A stretch of DNA of 64,000 bases from Gavia stellata (Eukaryota; Chordata; Aves; Gaviiformes; Gaviidae). Both the position numbers and the translations under genes were made by a program. Under the pieces are notes generated by a model that did not search any database, had not been told where the DNA came from, and saw nothing but the letters and a program-made list of their open reading frames with translations. Numbering within the stretch: position 1 is the first letter of the stretch; each line of letters begins with the position of its first letter. The stretch is from the NCBI RefSeq assembly GCF_030936135.1, contig NC_082594.1:20332879-20396878 (forward strand). The letters are read 5' to 3'. Below, one piece after another: positions 52,615-63,033 of the stretch.

Positions 52615-52617
52615 CTT
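52609..52617 (-). promoter_or_regulatory. ZDHHC20: YY1-type motif overlapping the ZDHHC20 start codon
   Basis: The minus strand reads AAGATGGCG, a match to the YY1 core (AANATGGCG), and its ATG is the predicted initiator codon. YY1 sites of this form near transcription and translation starts are well known in CpG-island genes. Binding here is inference. Confidence 0.5.
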
Positions 52618-53345
52618 CCCTGCCGGGCCGCCTCAGGAGGCATCGGCGGCGGCGCTGCAACGGGCGGCGGCGGCGGCTGCAGCTACGGCCGCCGCTGCGG
52701 AGCCGGCCCCGGGCGGGCGGGCAGGCCCTGGGCGGGCCGCAGTGGGCGGAGAGGGGCGGCCCCGGCGTCCGCCACCGCCTTCCCCCCGCGGGCGCCGAAA
52801 CGCCTCAGTGTCCCACCGCCCCTCGCCCTCCGCCGGGACGGAGGCGAGAGGGTCCCCCTCTCACAGGAGGGGTCAGTCGTGGGGCTTTCACCCTGCACCG
52901 ACGGGGCCGTTTCTGGGCAGGATCCTCCTCCAGCCCTAAAAAATGGTCTTAAATCTCAGCATGGCTCTTTCTCGGTCCTGACCGGGCGGGCGGGTGGGTG
53001 CCGGCCATCCTGGGCACAAAGGCGCCGGGACGGGGCAGCCGTACCTGGGGCCCTGCCGGGCTGTTACCTCCTCCTGCGCACCAAGTCCATGACTTACAGG
53101 GCTCAAGTAGCTTGTTGGAGGCAGCAATGTTTATTTATAAATAACTTACTGTGCTGCTTTCTGAACGTCACCTCATGCCTGACAACTGCGGGCGTGACCA
53201 CCACGACCTTCCTGAAAGGCATCACCACAAGCGCTGCTTTGCGGGGCTGATCCCCTTGAACATGGACGTTTTTAATGCTTGAAATTTTTAGCCTTACTGT
53301 AGCATTACTATTGCCTGGGATCCCGGGGCTGGAACGGCCCGTGGC
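52615..53345. other. Region upstream of ZDHHC20
   Basis: The GC-rich promoter flank up to about 53,060 gives way to ordinary sequence. The 274-codon plus-strand ORF at 52426-53250 lies mostly in the CpG island and has low-complexity R/G/A/P composition, so I do not regard it as a gene. Confidence 0.6.
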
Positions 53346-53369
53346 ATGACACAATCCCCATTTCTCTTC

Positions 53370-53560
53370 AAAATCAGTGCTTGTGCTGGGCGCGCTTCCC
53401 CCGGCCTCGGGCGGCAGCGGGGCGGCGGCGGCTCCCGCGGGGCTCCGGCGCCACCTGGCGGCGGCGGGAGGGGCCGGCGGGGCCGCCCGAGGCTGAGGCG
53501 GACCCGCCCTGCGGTGCCGGGGCTGCGGCGCTGGGGAAGCTCTGCGGCCCCGGCAGTAGC
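53370..53560. promoter_or_regulatory. Second GC-rich block upstream of ZDHHC20
   Basis: About 190 bp of CpG-dense sequence separated from the main island by about 400 bp of ordinary sequence. It contains GGCGGCGG runs and a CTCF-consensus match. It could be a distal promoter element, an alternative first exon or an insulator. Nothing in the sequence shows a transcript. Confidence 0.45.
53447..53461 (-). promoter_or_regulatory. CTCF-consensus motif
   Basis: The minus strand reads CCGCCAGGTGGCGCC, which agrees at all 15 positions with the vertebrate CTCF consensus CCRSYAGRKGGCRSY. It lies in the short GC-rich block between the ZDHHC20 promoter and the MICU2 3' end, a position that would suit a domain boundary. 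Occupancy is inference. Confidence 0.6.
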
Positions 53561-53599
53561 TGGAAAGATAAACTCCACAGGGCGAGGGGAAAGGCTTTA

Positions 53600-56030
53600 A
53601 CAGCCCAGAAGTGCGGCATGGGGAGAGGGGTGCCCCGAAAGGAGAAGGCTTGGGAAAAACAGCAAGGGGGGGTGGCTGGTGTGGGCGGGCAGAACCTGGG
53701 CTTCGGGACCCGTAGTCCTTTCGGGTGTGAAGAGGCTAAATGGGTGGTCATGGCGATAGGGTTGCCTTGGCAGAAGGCGGGGGCAATTATGATGGCCTTG
53801 CCTGCTGATGAGATGATGGAGAAAGTACTAAGACAGGCGATGAGGAATTCAGAAGGCGGTGAGCCTCTAACAGCTAATAGGGAGGGGACACCCTGGACAA
53901 ATGCCCAAGCAGCAGCAGCAGCCTGTGTGTGTGGGAATGTGCATGTGTGTTCATCGGGGTGTTAAAGCAGACGAAGGAAGCAGTGACCTCTGATCTTGAC
54001 ATACACAGAATAACTGTGGAGCAGGGAGATGTGCCCAGCGACCATAGACAGATGGAGATCAGCTTGGGATCAACTCTAAGTGTATGGGCGTGCTAGAACA
54101 TGGGAGCAGGATCAGGAAGGGGGGTGCAAAATTGTACATAGTAATGAAGGGCTGTTAGAGAACGGGATTACAGGAGAGGGAGAGAGCTGGTGGAACCGCT
54201 TGGTCTGGCCCATTCCTAACGGAGCGCTGGAAGGCATGGGAGGAGTGACTGGTTACATGGACGGCTTCTTGGTTATGGGGACTAGTCACTCTAGAGAAGT
54301 CCTAACAAGGATAGAGCAGTTTGGATTTAACATGAGCTAGGAAAATCTTGGGCTGGTTAGCACATCAGGGATACTGTTGAAGTATTCCAAGCTGCTGGCA
54401 TGTGCTTTCCCTCAAGATCTCAAGGGAGTTTTAACACTTAGTGTAAAGACAATGGGAACAAATTTAAACGCTTAGTGTCCTAGTAATGAATATTTGTTAA
54501 TAATCCTCTCAGAAGTAACCAATTTTACCTTTGAAGGGGTGTGGAATGAACAAAAAAATGGAACAAATAAATCAGTTTTTTGGATTGGAGCACAATATGG
54601 GTCTGGTGCAGAAGTTGCATGGAGTCTGCATGGTACCGTTGCAACCAAAGTGATATTAGAGGAACGCAGTTATATCAGCCTATATATGCTGCAGGTTAGT
54701 TTGGTCCACTGAGCAAATCCAAACAAAATCTGGTATTAATCCTGTAAATTATGGTATGGAATTAGTAATGTCAGAAATATGGAATGAAATATGGAATATC
54801 AGAAATTAATTATTCTGGACTACTTTCAGAGTGTGCCTATTCTGTACTGCCTGCCTGGCAAAATTTGCCTGGCATACTGCCTGCCCGGCAAACATAATGG
54901 AAGGTATGGGCACATCTGACAGTTAACAGTCCTAAATTCATTTGATATTGAAATGCTCTTCGCTAAACTCAGGAAGGTGGGGGGGTGTGTGTGTGGAATT
55001 TTGAATCCCACACAAAGTAATTCAGTAACAAACTTGGGATGGTTATCTGATGCAGCGACAACAATAACCACCCGGGATAGCCAAAAGTGGCATGTAGCTA
55101 AAGGGACTGCCAATTTAATGGAAAGTACCTCTGAGGTGTTCAATTGAACAGTGTCTCTGGCTACTGATTGTAGCAAGCAATCCAAACTGCTGGCAACTGA
55201 AACAGTGAACCAGTGGTTAGATGCTTCTTGTAAGGAGTTAATTCCTTGCTCATGGGGAATACAGCAGACACATCCTGTGTCTGGAGGGTCACCAGATGAG
55301 TGGTGCCAATTTTTGTTTTGGGAGTGGAATGGATCTCCAGCGATGGGTTGGTGGCTTGGGGACTTAACTAAAGGAAGGGCATGAACAGTGGGATGTAAAA
55401 CCTTGCATTAGCCTACTGAAAGTCATGGGTACAGGGCTGTGGGAACCTGATTTATAAGGGGAATGTGTGCTTATGGTAAGACCTCAAGTCTAACCAACCA
55501 CTGTTGGAGGTGAACAACTTCACAGCACGTATGTTCTGCTGAACCCTGTGGAGCACCGTGGGCATCACCATGTGTTGGTGGGAAGGAGGCAGAATGGGAA
55601 GGCCAGTGGTAACAGTGAGGGTCGTATGTGTGTAGCCTCACTGTTAGTGGTAGTGTGGGAGGATAACACAAGTGTTTATTTGGGAGGAGTTTGCATGGAG
55701 AAAGGACGGTAAGACGACAGTGAAAAAGTGGATCCAGAAATAGGGAAAATGTGGAAAGGTAAGAACAATGGAGGGGGATCTTCTGATGGTAGGAGTGTGG
55801 ATGCCTCCGCGCTGTAGGAATGCTGACCTGCAGACGCAAACCCACCAGGACACTGAGGGGAACCCCTTTGGACAGCCCTGCTGGACTCCCCATCAGCTCT
55901 CTGCCCAAACAACTTGGTGTGGGATGGTAGACTGAGGAAGGGTAGGCTTGCACACTGATACTCAGCAGTGGAGAGGCAAGGGGGATAGGATTGTAATGCA
56001 GTATCACTGGGTGTAATTTGCAAGTTTTAA
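53600..56030 (+). other. Unexplained stretch with several open segments, possibly a decayed insertion
   Basis: Plus-strand open segments at 54080-54340, 54494-54712 and 55151-55384, and minus-strand ones of 119, 178 and 115 codons at 54826-55185, 55471-56007 and 55676-56023, are more frequent than in the flanking DNA. The plus-strand translations are rich in Trp and Gly and contain a few N-x-S/T sequons. No known domain, terminal repeat, primer-binding site or poly(A) tail is visible, and stops and frame changes separate the segments. It may be an old retroelement remnant, or merely less AT-rich sequence. An 18-bp near-identical repeat (tactgcctgccyggcaaa) occurs at 54845 and 54875. Confidence 0.2.
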
Positions 56031-59000
56031 GAATGATAATTAGTTTTAGAGTTGTGTGTGCTTTTAATCATTTAATATCTGTGTTAGTTTCTTAGTCATG
56101 CATTCAGTGAATAAACATTGTACTCTCAAGCCTGCAATCTGAAGGGAAGGGAGCTGGACCTGGGAAGGAAAGCTACAAACAGCTTTTACCAAGCTTGTAC
56201 TGTGTGTGGCTGGCTGTTACTGTGCACTGACCCTCCTCTTGTCCCTGCTCCCACCAACTTTCATAACAAAATCCCATGACCCTTCACAATAAGCACAATT
56301 CCTAACATGAAGACTAAGAAGCACAGCCATGAATAAAAGTAGGCTTAACTAGCAAATGATTCACTGTGCTAGGGAAGATGTGAGGTGATCCAACATGACT
56401 CTCCCTATCCCAGTCTTCCTTGCTGATGCTGACTCCAGCTTCACCCATGGGGGTATCGGCAGGGCCACATGCATGTTGACATGACCCCCTTTTAGCACGT
56501 GTCAGTACTGAGCTGCAGGAACAGCCACCGCATGTGGTTTGGAAGGAGTCTGACACTAGCAAAGCTGGAAGCTGTGACATGGCCAGTATTTCTGTTCTGG
56601 GTCAGACAGATGTCCTTGTGTAGGACAGAAAGCCAGTGACAGCTGCATAAACCTAGGAGAGGACGAATGATTTTTGACCAGCTATTGTCCAGTAACATTT
56701 CTGTGCAATGTTTCTATACTGACAGGAACTGAAGTGAAACTGAATCAAACAAGGACAACATCAAGGTTGCGAGGTGCCAGAGAGGGACTATTCATCCTCT
56801 GATAGTCCCCCCCACCAAGGACTTACACTGCATGAAGAGCCCCTTGGCACAGCTGGCAGGAGCTAACATCTTCCACTTCTCAAAGCCTTCTGGGACATCT
56901 CCACAAGGACCTCTTGAGAAGAAACCAGCTCACTGAATCGAAGCCAAGCAAGATAGAAAGAAGCTCTGCTAGAAATCACCAAGCACCTGTTTGGCTTCAA
57001 ACGACCGCACTGCAGCTCATGCAAACTCCGCTGCCTCAGATGTGGGGAGGGACAAGTGATGACATTTGGAGCAGACTCTGGGAAGCCGAACAGCAACTGA
57101 GAATGCCATGTCGTGGGAATGGCTGAGGCATACACTGTTGCAGTACAACCCCCCTTGTAGTACTTCCTTTCTCCAGGAAATTGCTCGTTAGATGGTTCTG
57201 ATTTCAGAATCTACTTCCTTTAGGTCCAAATTCATAAAAGTTTTAAAACAGCTCCTCTCTAGGAGTTTTTACCCTTCACATAAAATAGTGCACCAATTTA
57301 ACAAAACACACTCAAACACAAGTACTTGTATTCAGGCGCCATTAAAGACGATGAAGAAAGGCGGCATTCACAAAGTACAAGTTTAGTCCAGTGAAGCTCA
57401 TCTTCTGTGCGCCCTTTGCAGTTCATGGAGAAAGGCCAGGTCCTCCAGAGGATGTTTCAGAGCAGCTAGCTGGTGTCTGAAATCACATAAGAAAAAACCC
57501 GCATGTTTCTCTGCATTAACTACAGAATATCCCTCCTTCCAGTGTCCGTGCTCCCACAGCCTGTTGCCTTCAGTGTTACTTCCACCACCTGGTCAGCATG
57601 AAAGTCAAGCCATCCTCAGCCAGGGGCAGAGGAGGAAAGGACAACCTTCACATAGGGTACGCAGGTGTGGAAAAACATGGCTTTTTGCTTTTCAGGGCAT
57701 GAGGCATTCTTTCTAAAAGCACGCAGGAGCAGCAGCGTGGCTCCCGAGGACGGTGAGCAGAGCTCTGCACTAGGGCACTCCGGTTAATGAACTGAAAACA
57801 TTATTAACTAAGCCAATACCATCCTAATGGGAAATCTGTCTCTGCATATGTTGCATAATTTTTATATTATTGAACCAACTAGGAATTGTTTAATCAACAA
57901 GCCAGCAGGAAACCTTCGAATAGCAGGAGAGTGAACAGACATGCACTTGTTTGGCAATTAATTTTGTGCATGCTGAAGCCTCTCAGGTTTCCTGTCCTGA
58001 ACAGGGCTTTCCACTTCTCATCGGGCGACATCTTCAGTTCCTCTAGGAGGAGTTCCTGTGGTCAGCTGGAGGCTGACAGTGTGTGTCTACATCCACCACT
58101 TTCATCTTCATGCTTCCCTTGTGACTAGCTGCATTACAGGAGCTGTTGCTCAGTCAACTTGGATCTCACTAATAATGACCACAACATCATTTGGATGTGT
58201 ATTTTCTGTTCAGAAGGACTGAAGATTTTTTCTGCATTGGAGTAGTTTCCTGACCCAGCTGTGACTGTTTTATAGGAAAGATTAAATCTGAAGGCACGAG
58301 ACATGCTTGCACTCTCCCATGAGAACTCCTGCATGATAAGAAAACTGTATTTTTAAATTCCGATGTACATTTACGGATACATTTCTATGCTTAAGTCTAA
58401 GCATAGTCAATATGCCTAAATTTTAAAATGCTTTCCCTGAATACCTGGGTTTATTCCCATTCTAGCCCTTTATTGGGCAGTGATCCTTTTTTGTTATGAA
58501 CACTGGCCATGTGAAGTGCCATGAAACTGCAATCCATGTCCTGGCTTGTTTATCCTATTGTCTCATCTCTGCTTTCTAGCTAACTCAAGTGTAATCTGTA
58601 AACTCTTCAGATCCAAGACATGGTCAATACCCAAAATTCCATGAGCTCTGAGACACCCTGGAGTACAGAGACAAAACATTTATAATTCCTAAAATCGTAA
58701 AAACCTTACATATTCTCCACCAAAAGCTTGAAATTAGGAATGAACGTATTGTTCACCCTTTTAATAATACCTGGTTCAACAGACAAGCCGACACATCCTG
58801 ACGATACCCGAGTTCAGATCATGCGCTGGCCTGTTTCCAGGCACGATCAGTGGCAACCTGTCTGAACCCTGAAAGGAGACAACACACTGGAAGAGATGGA
58901 GTAAATCAGAGATTTGCTTCTGACACAGCCGTATAACATTGTGACAAAAGTCTTCTTTTTCAGTTTTTGTATGCAGAATATGTACTCCTCATTGTTGTGT

Positions 59001-62000
59001 ATTTTGTTAAAACCCACCAACTTAGTTTGACTCCAGAGAGAGTTTTGCTTTTAGAAAGAGGCTTGCATAAATTGAGACACCAAAATTAATTTCTAGAAAC
59101 AACCAATGAGTTTCTTTTAGTTCTAGTACATCACACTGCATTTCTGCCTTTGCTTCTTTTAGAAATGAAGAATAAATGTTCTTAAACAAATATCTTAAGC
59201 TAAACAAACTGAAAGAAATGTAAAAAATGTTGTTATGGGGATACAACTAAAATTTTGTGGGTTATATGCTGTAAATGACTTGTACTCACCCTTGTGTATC
59301 CTTTTGAAATATGTTAAATGAATTTTTAAGACTTCTGCAATGTGCAATGTATTTATCTTTATTCCACATAACATTCAGACGCAATGTTGGAGATTTAAAA
59401 ACCCCAATTTTATTTAGTTTTTCTATATATTTCTGTTCAGAGGAAGAGTTCCTAACGTTAAAAAAGTCATATATGATAAGTCATAATTGATAAGTTCAAC
59501 TGATAGATTGGCAGCTGGCATAAACTTTTAACTAAATTGTGTTGAGTAATGCTGACAGACAGGTTGCAAATACCATACAGCTACTAAAAGGAACTAAAAC
59601 ATCTAATGCTAAAACTACGACGGATTCCTTAGACGACAAGGTCAATCTAAACACGTTTAGACTGACCAGCTCTTTCAACCTAAGATTATGAGAAATGAGA
59701 ACATGAGAAATTATTTTAAGACAGTTTTGTAAAGCCTTTTAGTTAAGACAAACAAAAATAGAGTATAAAATTAAACAGAATCTGATTCTTCAAGTCTGAC
59801 GGACAAGTCTTCCTTGGCCTTCAAAGGAGTTCCTTACTGGCTGTACTTTCAGGATAACTTCTGAAAATGTTTTCTAACTGTATTTTAACTCCTAATCAAT
59901 AATTTAATTTCTGTTTTTACTACAAATTTCATTTTAAAATAAGCATATCTGTTCTCTTTTTCCTCTGAACTTGACACCAAAGCTTTTGCTAAAAAAACCT
60001 TGAAATTGCATTTTTAGTAACTTGCTGCCGAAAGCAGATAGCACTGATTGCACAAACCCAGATACAAATGAGCAATGAGGAATTAAACTTCTAGATACAC
60101 TAAAGCTAAATGAATTGATTTTTCCAAAAGAAAACCAAGCAGCTTGTAGGAAGCAAGTCACTAGTAAACAAAAGAAACTACAAAAGCAACAAAGAACATC
60201 ACACACCTATTAACATTACACAGAATAAAATGTTAATCTCCATTCCAAAGCAAAAATGATTTGTCAAAATATTAACAGCAACAAGTAAAAGGCAGCCTTG
60301 CATTAAAGGCAGAGCTGGATCAAATCACACTTTGGGTGAACACACACACTTTTGTGATACAGACGTGTCTTGCTTGATTATGTCCTTTACTATTTGGTGA
60401 TGTGAAGCTGGCTGTGGTACTTTGATGCCAGTCCCACCGCCCCATCTTTGCTCCCATTAGCTATATCTTTCTTGTAGCTCCCATCACCAGAAGCAGCAAG
60501 CAACTTCCAAACACACAAAGTAAACTAGCTATCTAATTTCCTGTTGCCCCCAGAGCAGTGCATGAGTTCAGTCTGATGGGGCGAGGCTGAGGCATTTACT
60601 GCATTTTATTTCATTGTGATGGTTTCCTAGGGAACTAAAGGGATCCTTGGTGGTCACTGGTGCCTGATCTTCTAGAGACGTCTCAGGACGCCCGCATAGG
60701 CATGCTCTTGTTCTGGTGGGTGACTCTGGATGCATGTCCACAGATGACAAGAATACAAGCATTTTCTCTTTAACACAGTTTAAATTAAAGCTCCAAGTGA
60801 AGGTTATGAAGGGAAGAGCGGCACACTGCTGCTTTGCTAGCTTCTCACTCTATTTCCCCACATGAGACCACCGTGCCGAGGCTCCGGTGGGAGGAGTCCT
60901 CCTCAGCACAAGCTTGCCTGACAGCTACTGACATACCAAATACATTCTCTGTAATCTCAGTACTCCTTAGGTGGCATCTTTATGGTTTCCTAATGCAGTG
61001 TCTCCTGTCCCTCATATGAGTGAGAGCTGCTCTGGTATCTATCATGGAAGGTTCCCCTCTTCTCAAGGCTCCCCCCATCAAACCCCAAAGAAATTACAAC
61101 AAAACACCTCCTGTTGAGCTTATATACAACTTTGAGACTAACATAGCTAGTGTCATGCTTAAAAGGGATGGATACTTCCTCAGAGAGTGGTAAGATATCT
61201 TGGTTGTTTTTCTTGAGACATTTCCCCAGTCCATCTTTTGAGTCTTTTATCACAAACCTGTCTTAAAAGGTTAAGCTTTCACACCAGCCAAGACAAGTCA
61301 GACAACTGGGAGGGGGAAAGAGGAAGAACCTTGAGAGCTTTACAGATAAGTCTATCTCCTATACATAGTGGCCAACCAGGAACACTGATCTGGACCTGGG
61401 ACTACTGGCTCCTAAGGCTGTAAGAAAGAAAAAAACATGTAACATGCACACTTGTGTATACACGGATGCACACTATGTTATAGCTAAAAAATGTTCATCT
61501 ATAATTGCTAAATGTTAATTTTGATGTGTTCCTTGTTTTACTGTTTAGGATCTCATGTCTAACTTTGCATTTTGGAATAAGAAACATTTTTATTTACTTT
61601 TTCATTGGACTTATTTTTCCCCCAACACTTGCTTATTATAACCTTGAATTCCTGAGATACTGCAGCATTCCCTGTCACAACCTTTACTAAGATAAAGCAA
61701 CTATTTGTTACACATTCACCTTCTGCAATACAAGTAAGGCAAGGTAGTTATGACTCAAATTGTAGCTACTGCGGTTTATGATAGAATGAGGATTTTTACT
61801 TCTCATTTATACTATTTGTTGAAGACGTCTGAGAGACTCTGCACATTCATAGATCAATGTACAACTTTTAAAGCCTGTGTCAACAGTCTTGTATTTCCAG
61901 TTTAATATTATCATCATGAAGGTAGACAAAACAGACATCTACACAGGATCTGGTGGAATCATCCACCAGGAACCAGCACACAAGCAGTTCACAGTAATGA

Positions 62001-62484
62001 GGGCACAAACCACGTGAATTTTCCTTTTTCATTTAGGATAACTTGATTTGCATGGATCGTGCAAGTGGTTTCGCCTTTTGGACCTCTACCCTTGCCAGGG
62101 AAAGAGAACTGCTGTGTTAGTGGCTAACTGAGATGATGTCCACTCTTACAACAGGAGATGATATTGCTGTGATGCTCCTGCCAGTGGCCACTATTAAATT
62201 CTGCATATCCTGTATGCTACAGCACAGGGTCAGACTCCACAGAGGAGTAAACAACACTATTCCCTAGAACAAGAGTACTTCCGTATGGAGGTCAAAAGTG
62301 ATAACAGTTCTGTAAACCAAACTGATCGCACTAGAACGATACAAAATTATTGCATCAGAAACTGGGTTAATTAAAGTTTAACTATACTAAAAAAAAAGGG
62401 TATTTTTGATTCAGCTATTATGTAAACAGGACAGACAAACCCCCCTAAATAACAACATTTATAGCAAAAGAACAATGGATTGCT
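56031..62484. other. Intergenic interval and MICU2 3' UTR
   Basis: AT-rich DNA with only short ORFs (90 codons or fewer, on both strands, no recognised family). I see no interspersed repeat in it. The right-hand end must contain the MICU2 3' UTR on the minus strand. A minus-strand ATTAAA (TTTAAT at 61901-61906) lies about 580 nt past the stop, and an AATAAA near 61590 about 890 nt past it; either could serve as the poly(A) signal. Confidence 0.5.
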
Positions 62485-62589
62485 TTAAAAAGGACTTTTC
62501 CCAGTTTGCTTCCACACTTCTTTGGCTCCTTTAATGCTTTCTCTTTTCACACACTTCCAGTAACCTTGAACGCCTTGCTGTTGCGGTAC
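62485..62589 (-). CDS. MICU2: MICU2 last coding exon (C-terminus)
   Basis: 105 nt, 34 codons plus TAA at 62485-62487. It begins VPQQQGVQGYWKCVKRESIK and ends GKSPF, closely matching the human MICU2 C-terminus (VPQ...YWKCVKKESIKG...). The acceptor is TTTATTAACAG, in phase 0. This basic, tryptophan-containing tail follows the last EF-hand and forms the C-terminal helix region of MICU2, the intermembrane-space partner of MICU1 that keeps the mitochondrial calcium uniporter closed at low calcium. Confidence 0.95.
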   Translation of the reverse strand, partial: VPQQQGVQGYWKCVKRESIKGAKEVWKQTGKSPF

Positions 62590-62875
62590 CTGTTAATAAA
62601 GTTAAAGTATGTTCAGTATTGACACAAAAAAGACTCTCATTAACAGGCTGTGTAAATATAATATGTAATGCAATGCTGCTGCTCCCATAGTTCACATGCG
62701 TAGTAACAAGTTCTTGGTGGCAGCGCTCCTCCCAGATTCATAAGCAGTAAGGAATCTTCAGTTTAAAATATAACTTCTTTCTATTCACTATCTCTACTTG
62801 TGTTTCTACAAGCATTAACAAGACAGTTGTAGCAATCATCTGTAGTATTTAAAAACAATGATGTCAGCTTGTTAC
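62590..62875 (-). other. MICU2: MICU2 last intron (286 bp)
   Basis: A short AT-rich intron with GT-AG ends between the last two coding exons. It holds nothing else recognisable. Confidence 0.9.
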
Positions 62876-63033
62876 CCTCAAACCTCGATGAATTCGGTTC
62901 CTCAGGACTCCAAGAAACTCGCCGTGGCTGAGGCAGTCATCGCCATCTAAATCAAAAATCTTGAAGATGGTATCTAAAACATTATCTGAGAGCTCCTGTC
63001 CTGTTGCCACCTTCACTGCTCTCTTGAACTCAG
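62876..63033 (-). CDS. MICU2: MICU2 penultimate coding exon with the C-terminal EF-hand
   Basis: 158 nt, completing an alanine codon and encoding 52 residues from EFKRAVKVATGQELSDNVLD to HRGLR. It contains a canonical EF-hand loop, DLDGDDCLSHGE, with acidic residues at loop positions 1, 3, 5 and 12, so it should bind calcium. The donor is GTAACA and the acceptor TTTACTAG. The in-frame ATG at 63046 lies in the intron and is not the start. MICU2 works as a heterodimer with MICU1 in the mitochondrial intermembrane space. Upstream exons lie beyond the right edge, so this gene is partial. Confidence 0.96.

Larger units (their letters stand above)
52080..52960 (-). promoter_or_regulatory. ZDHHC20: ZDHHC20 CpG-island promoter
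   Basis: A dense GC- and CpG-rich block surrounding exon 1 of ZDHHC20, with GGC-triplet runs at 52644-52700 just upstream of the start codon. This is the usual form of a broadly active, TATA-less promoter; I see no TATA box at a suitable place. Long ORFs on both strands here are artefacts of high GC and few stop codons. The island also covers the first 400 bases of intron 1. The exact transcription start is not visible. Confidence 0.85.

Noticed and set aside
52426..53250. 274-codon plus-strand ORF over the ZDHHC20 promoter
   Set aside because: It lies in a CpG island where stops are rare, and its composition is low-complexity R/G/A/P with no domain. Overlapping ORFs of similar length exist in other frames on both strands.
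53381..53965. 194-codon plus-strand ORF starting in the second GC-rich block
   Set aside because: Its first half is GC-island translation (R/P/G/A) and its second half shows no recognised family, so length alone is explained by composition.
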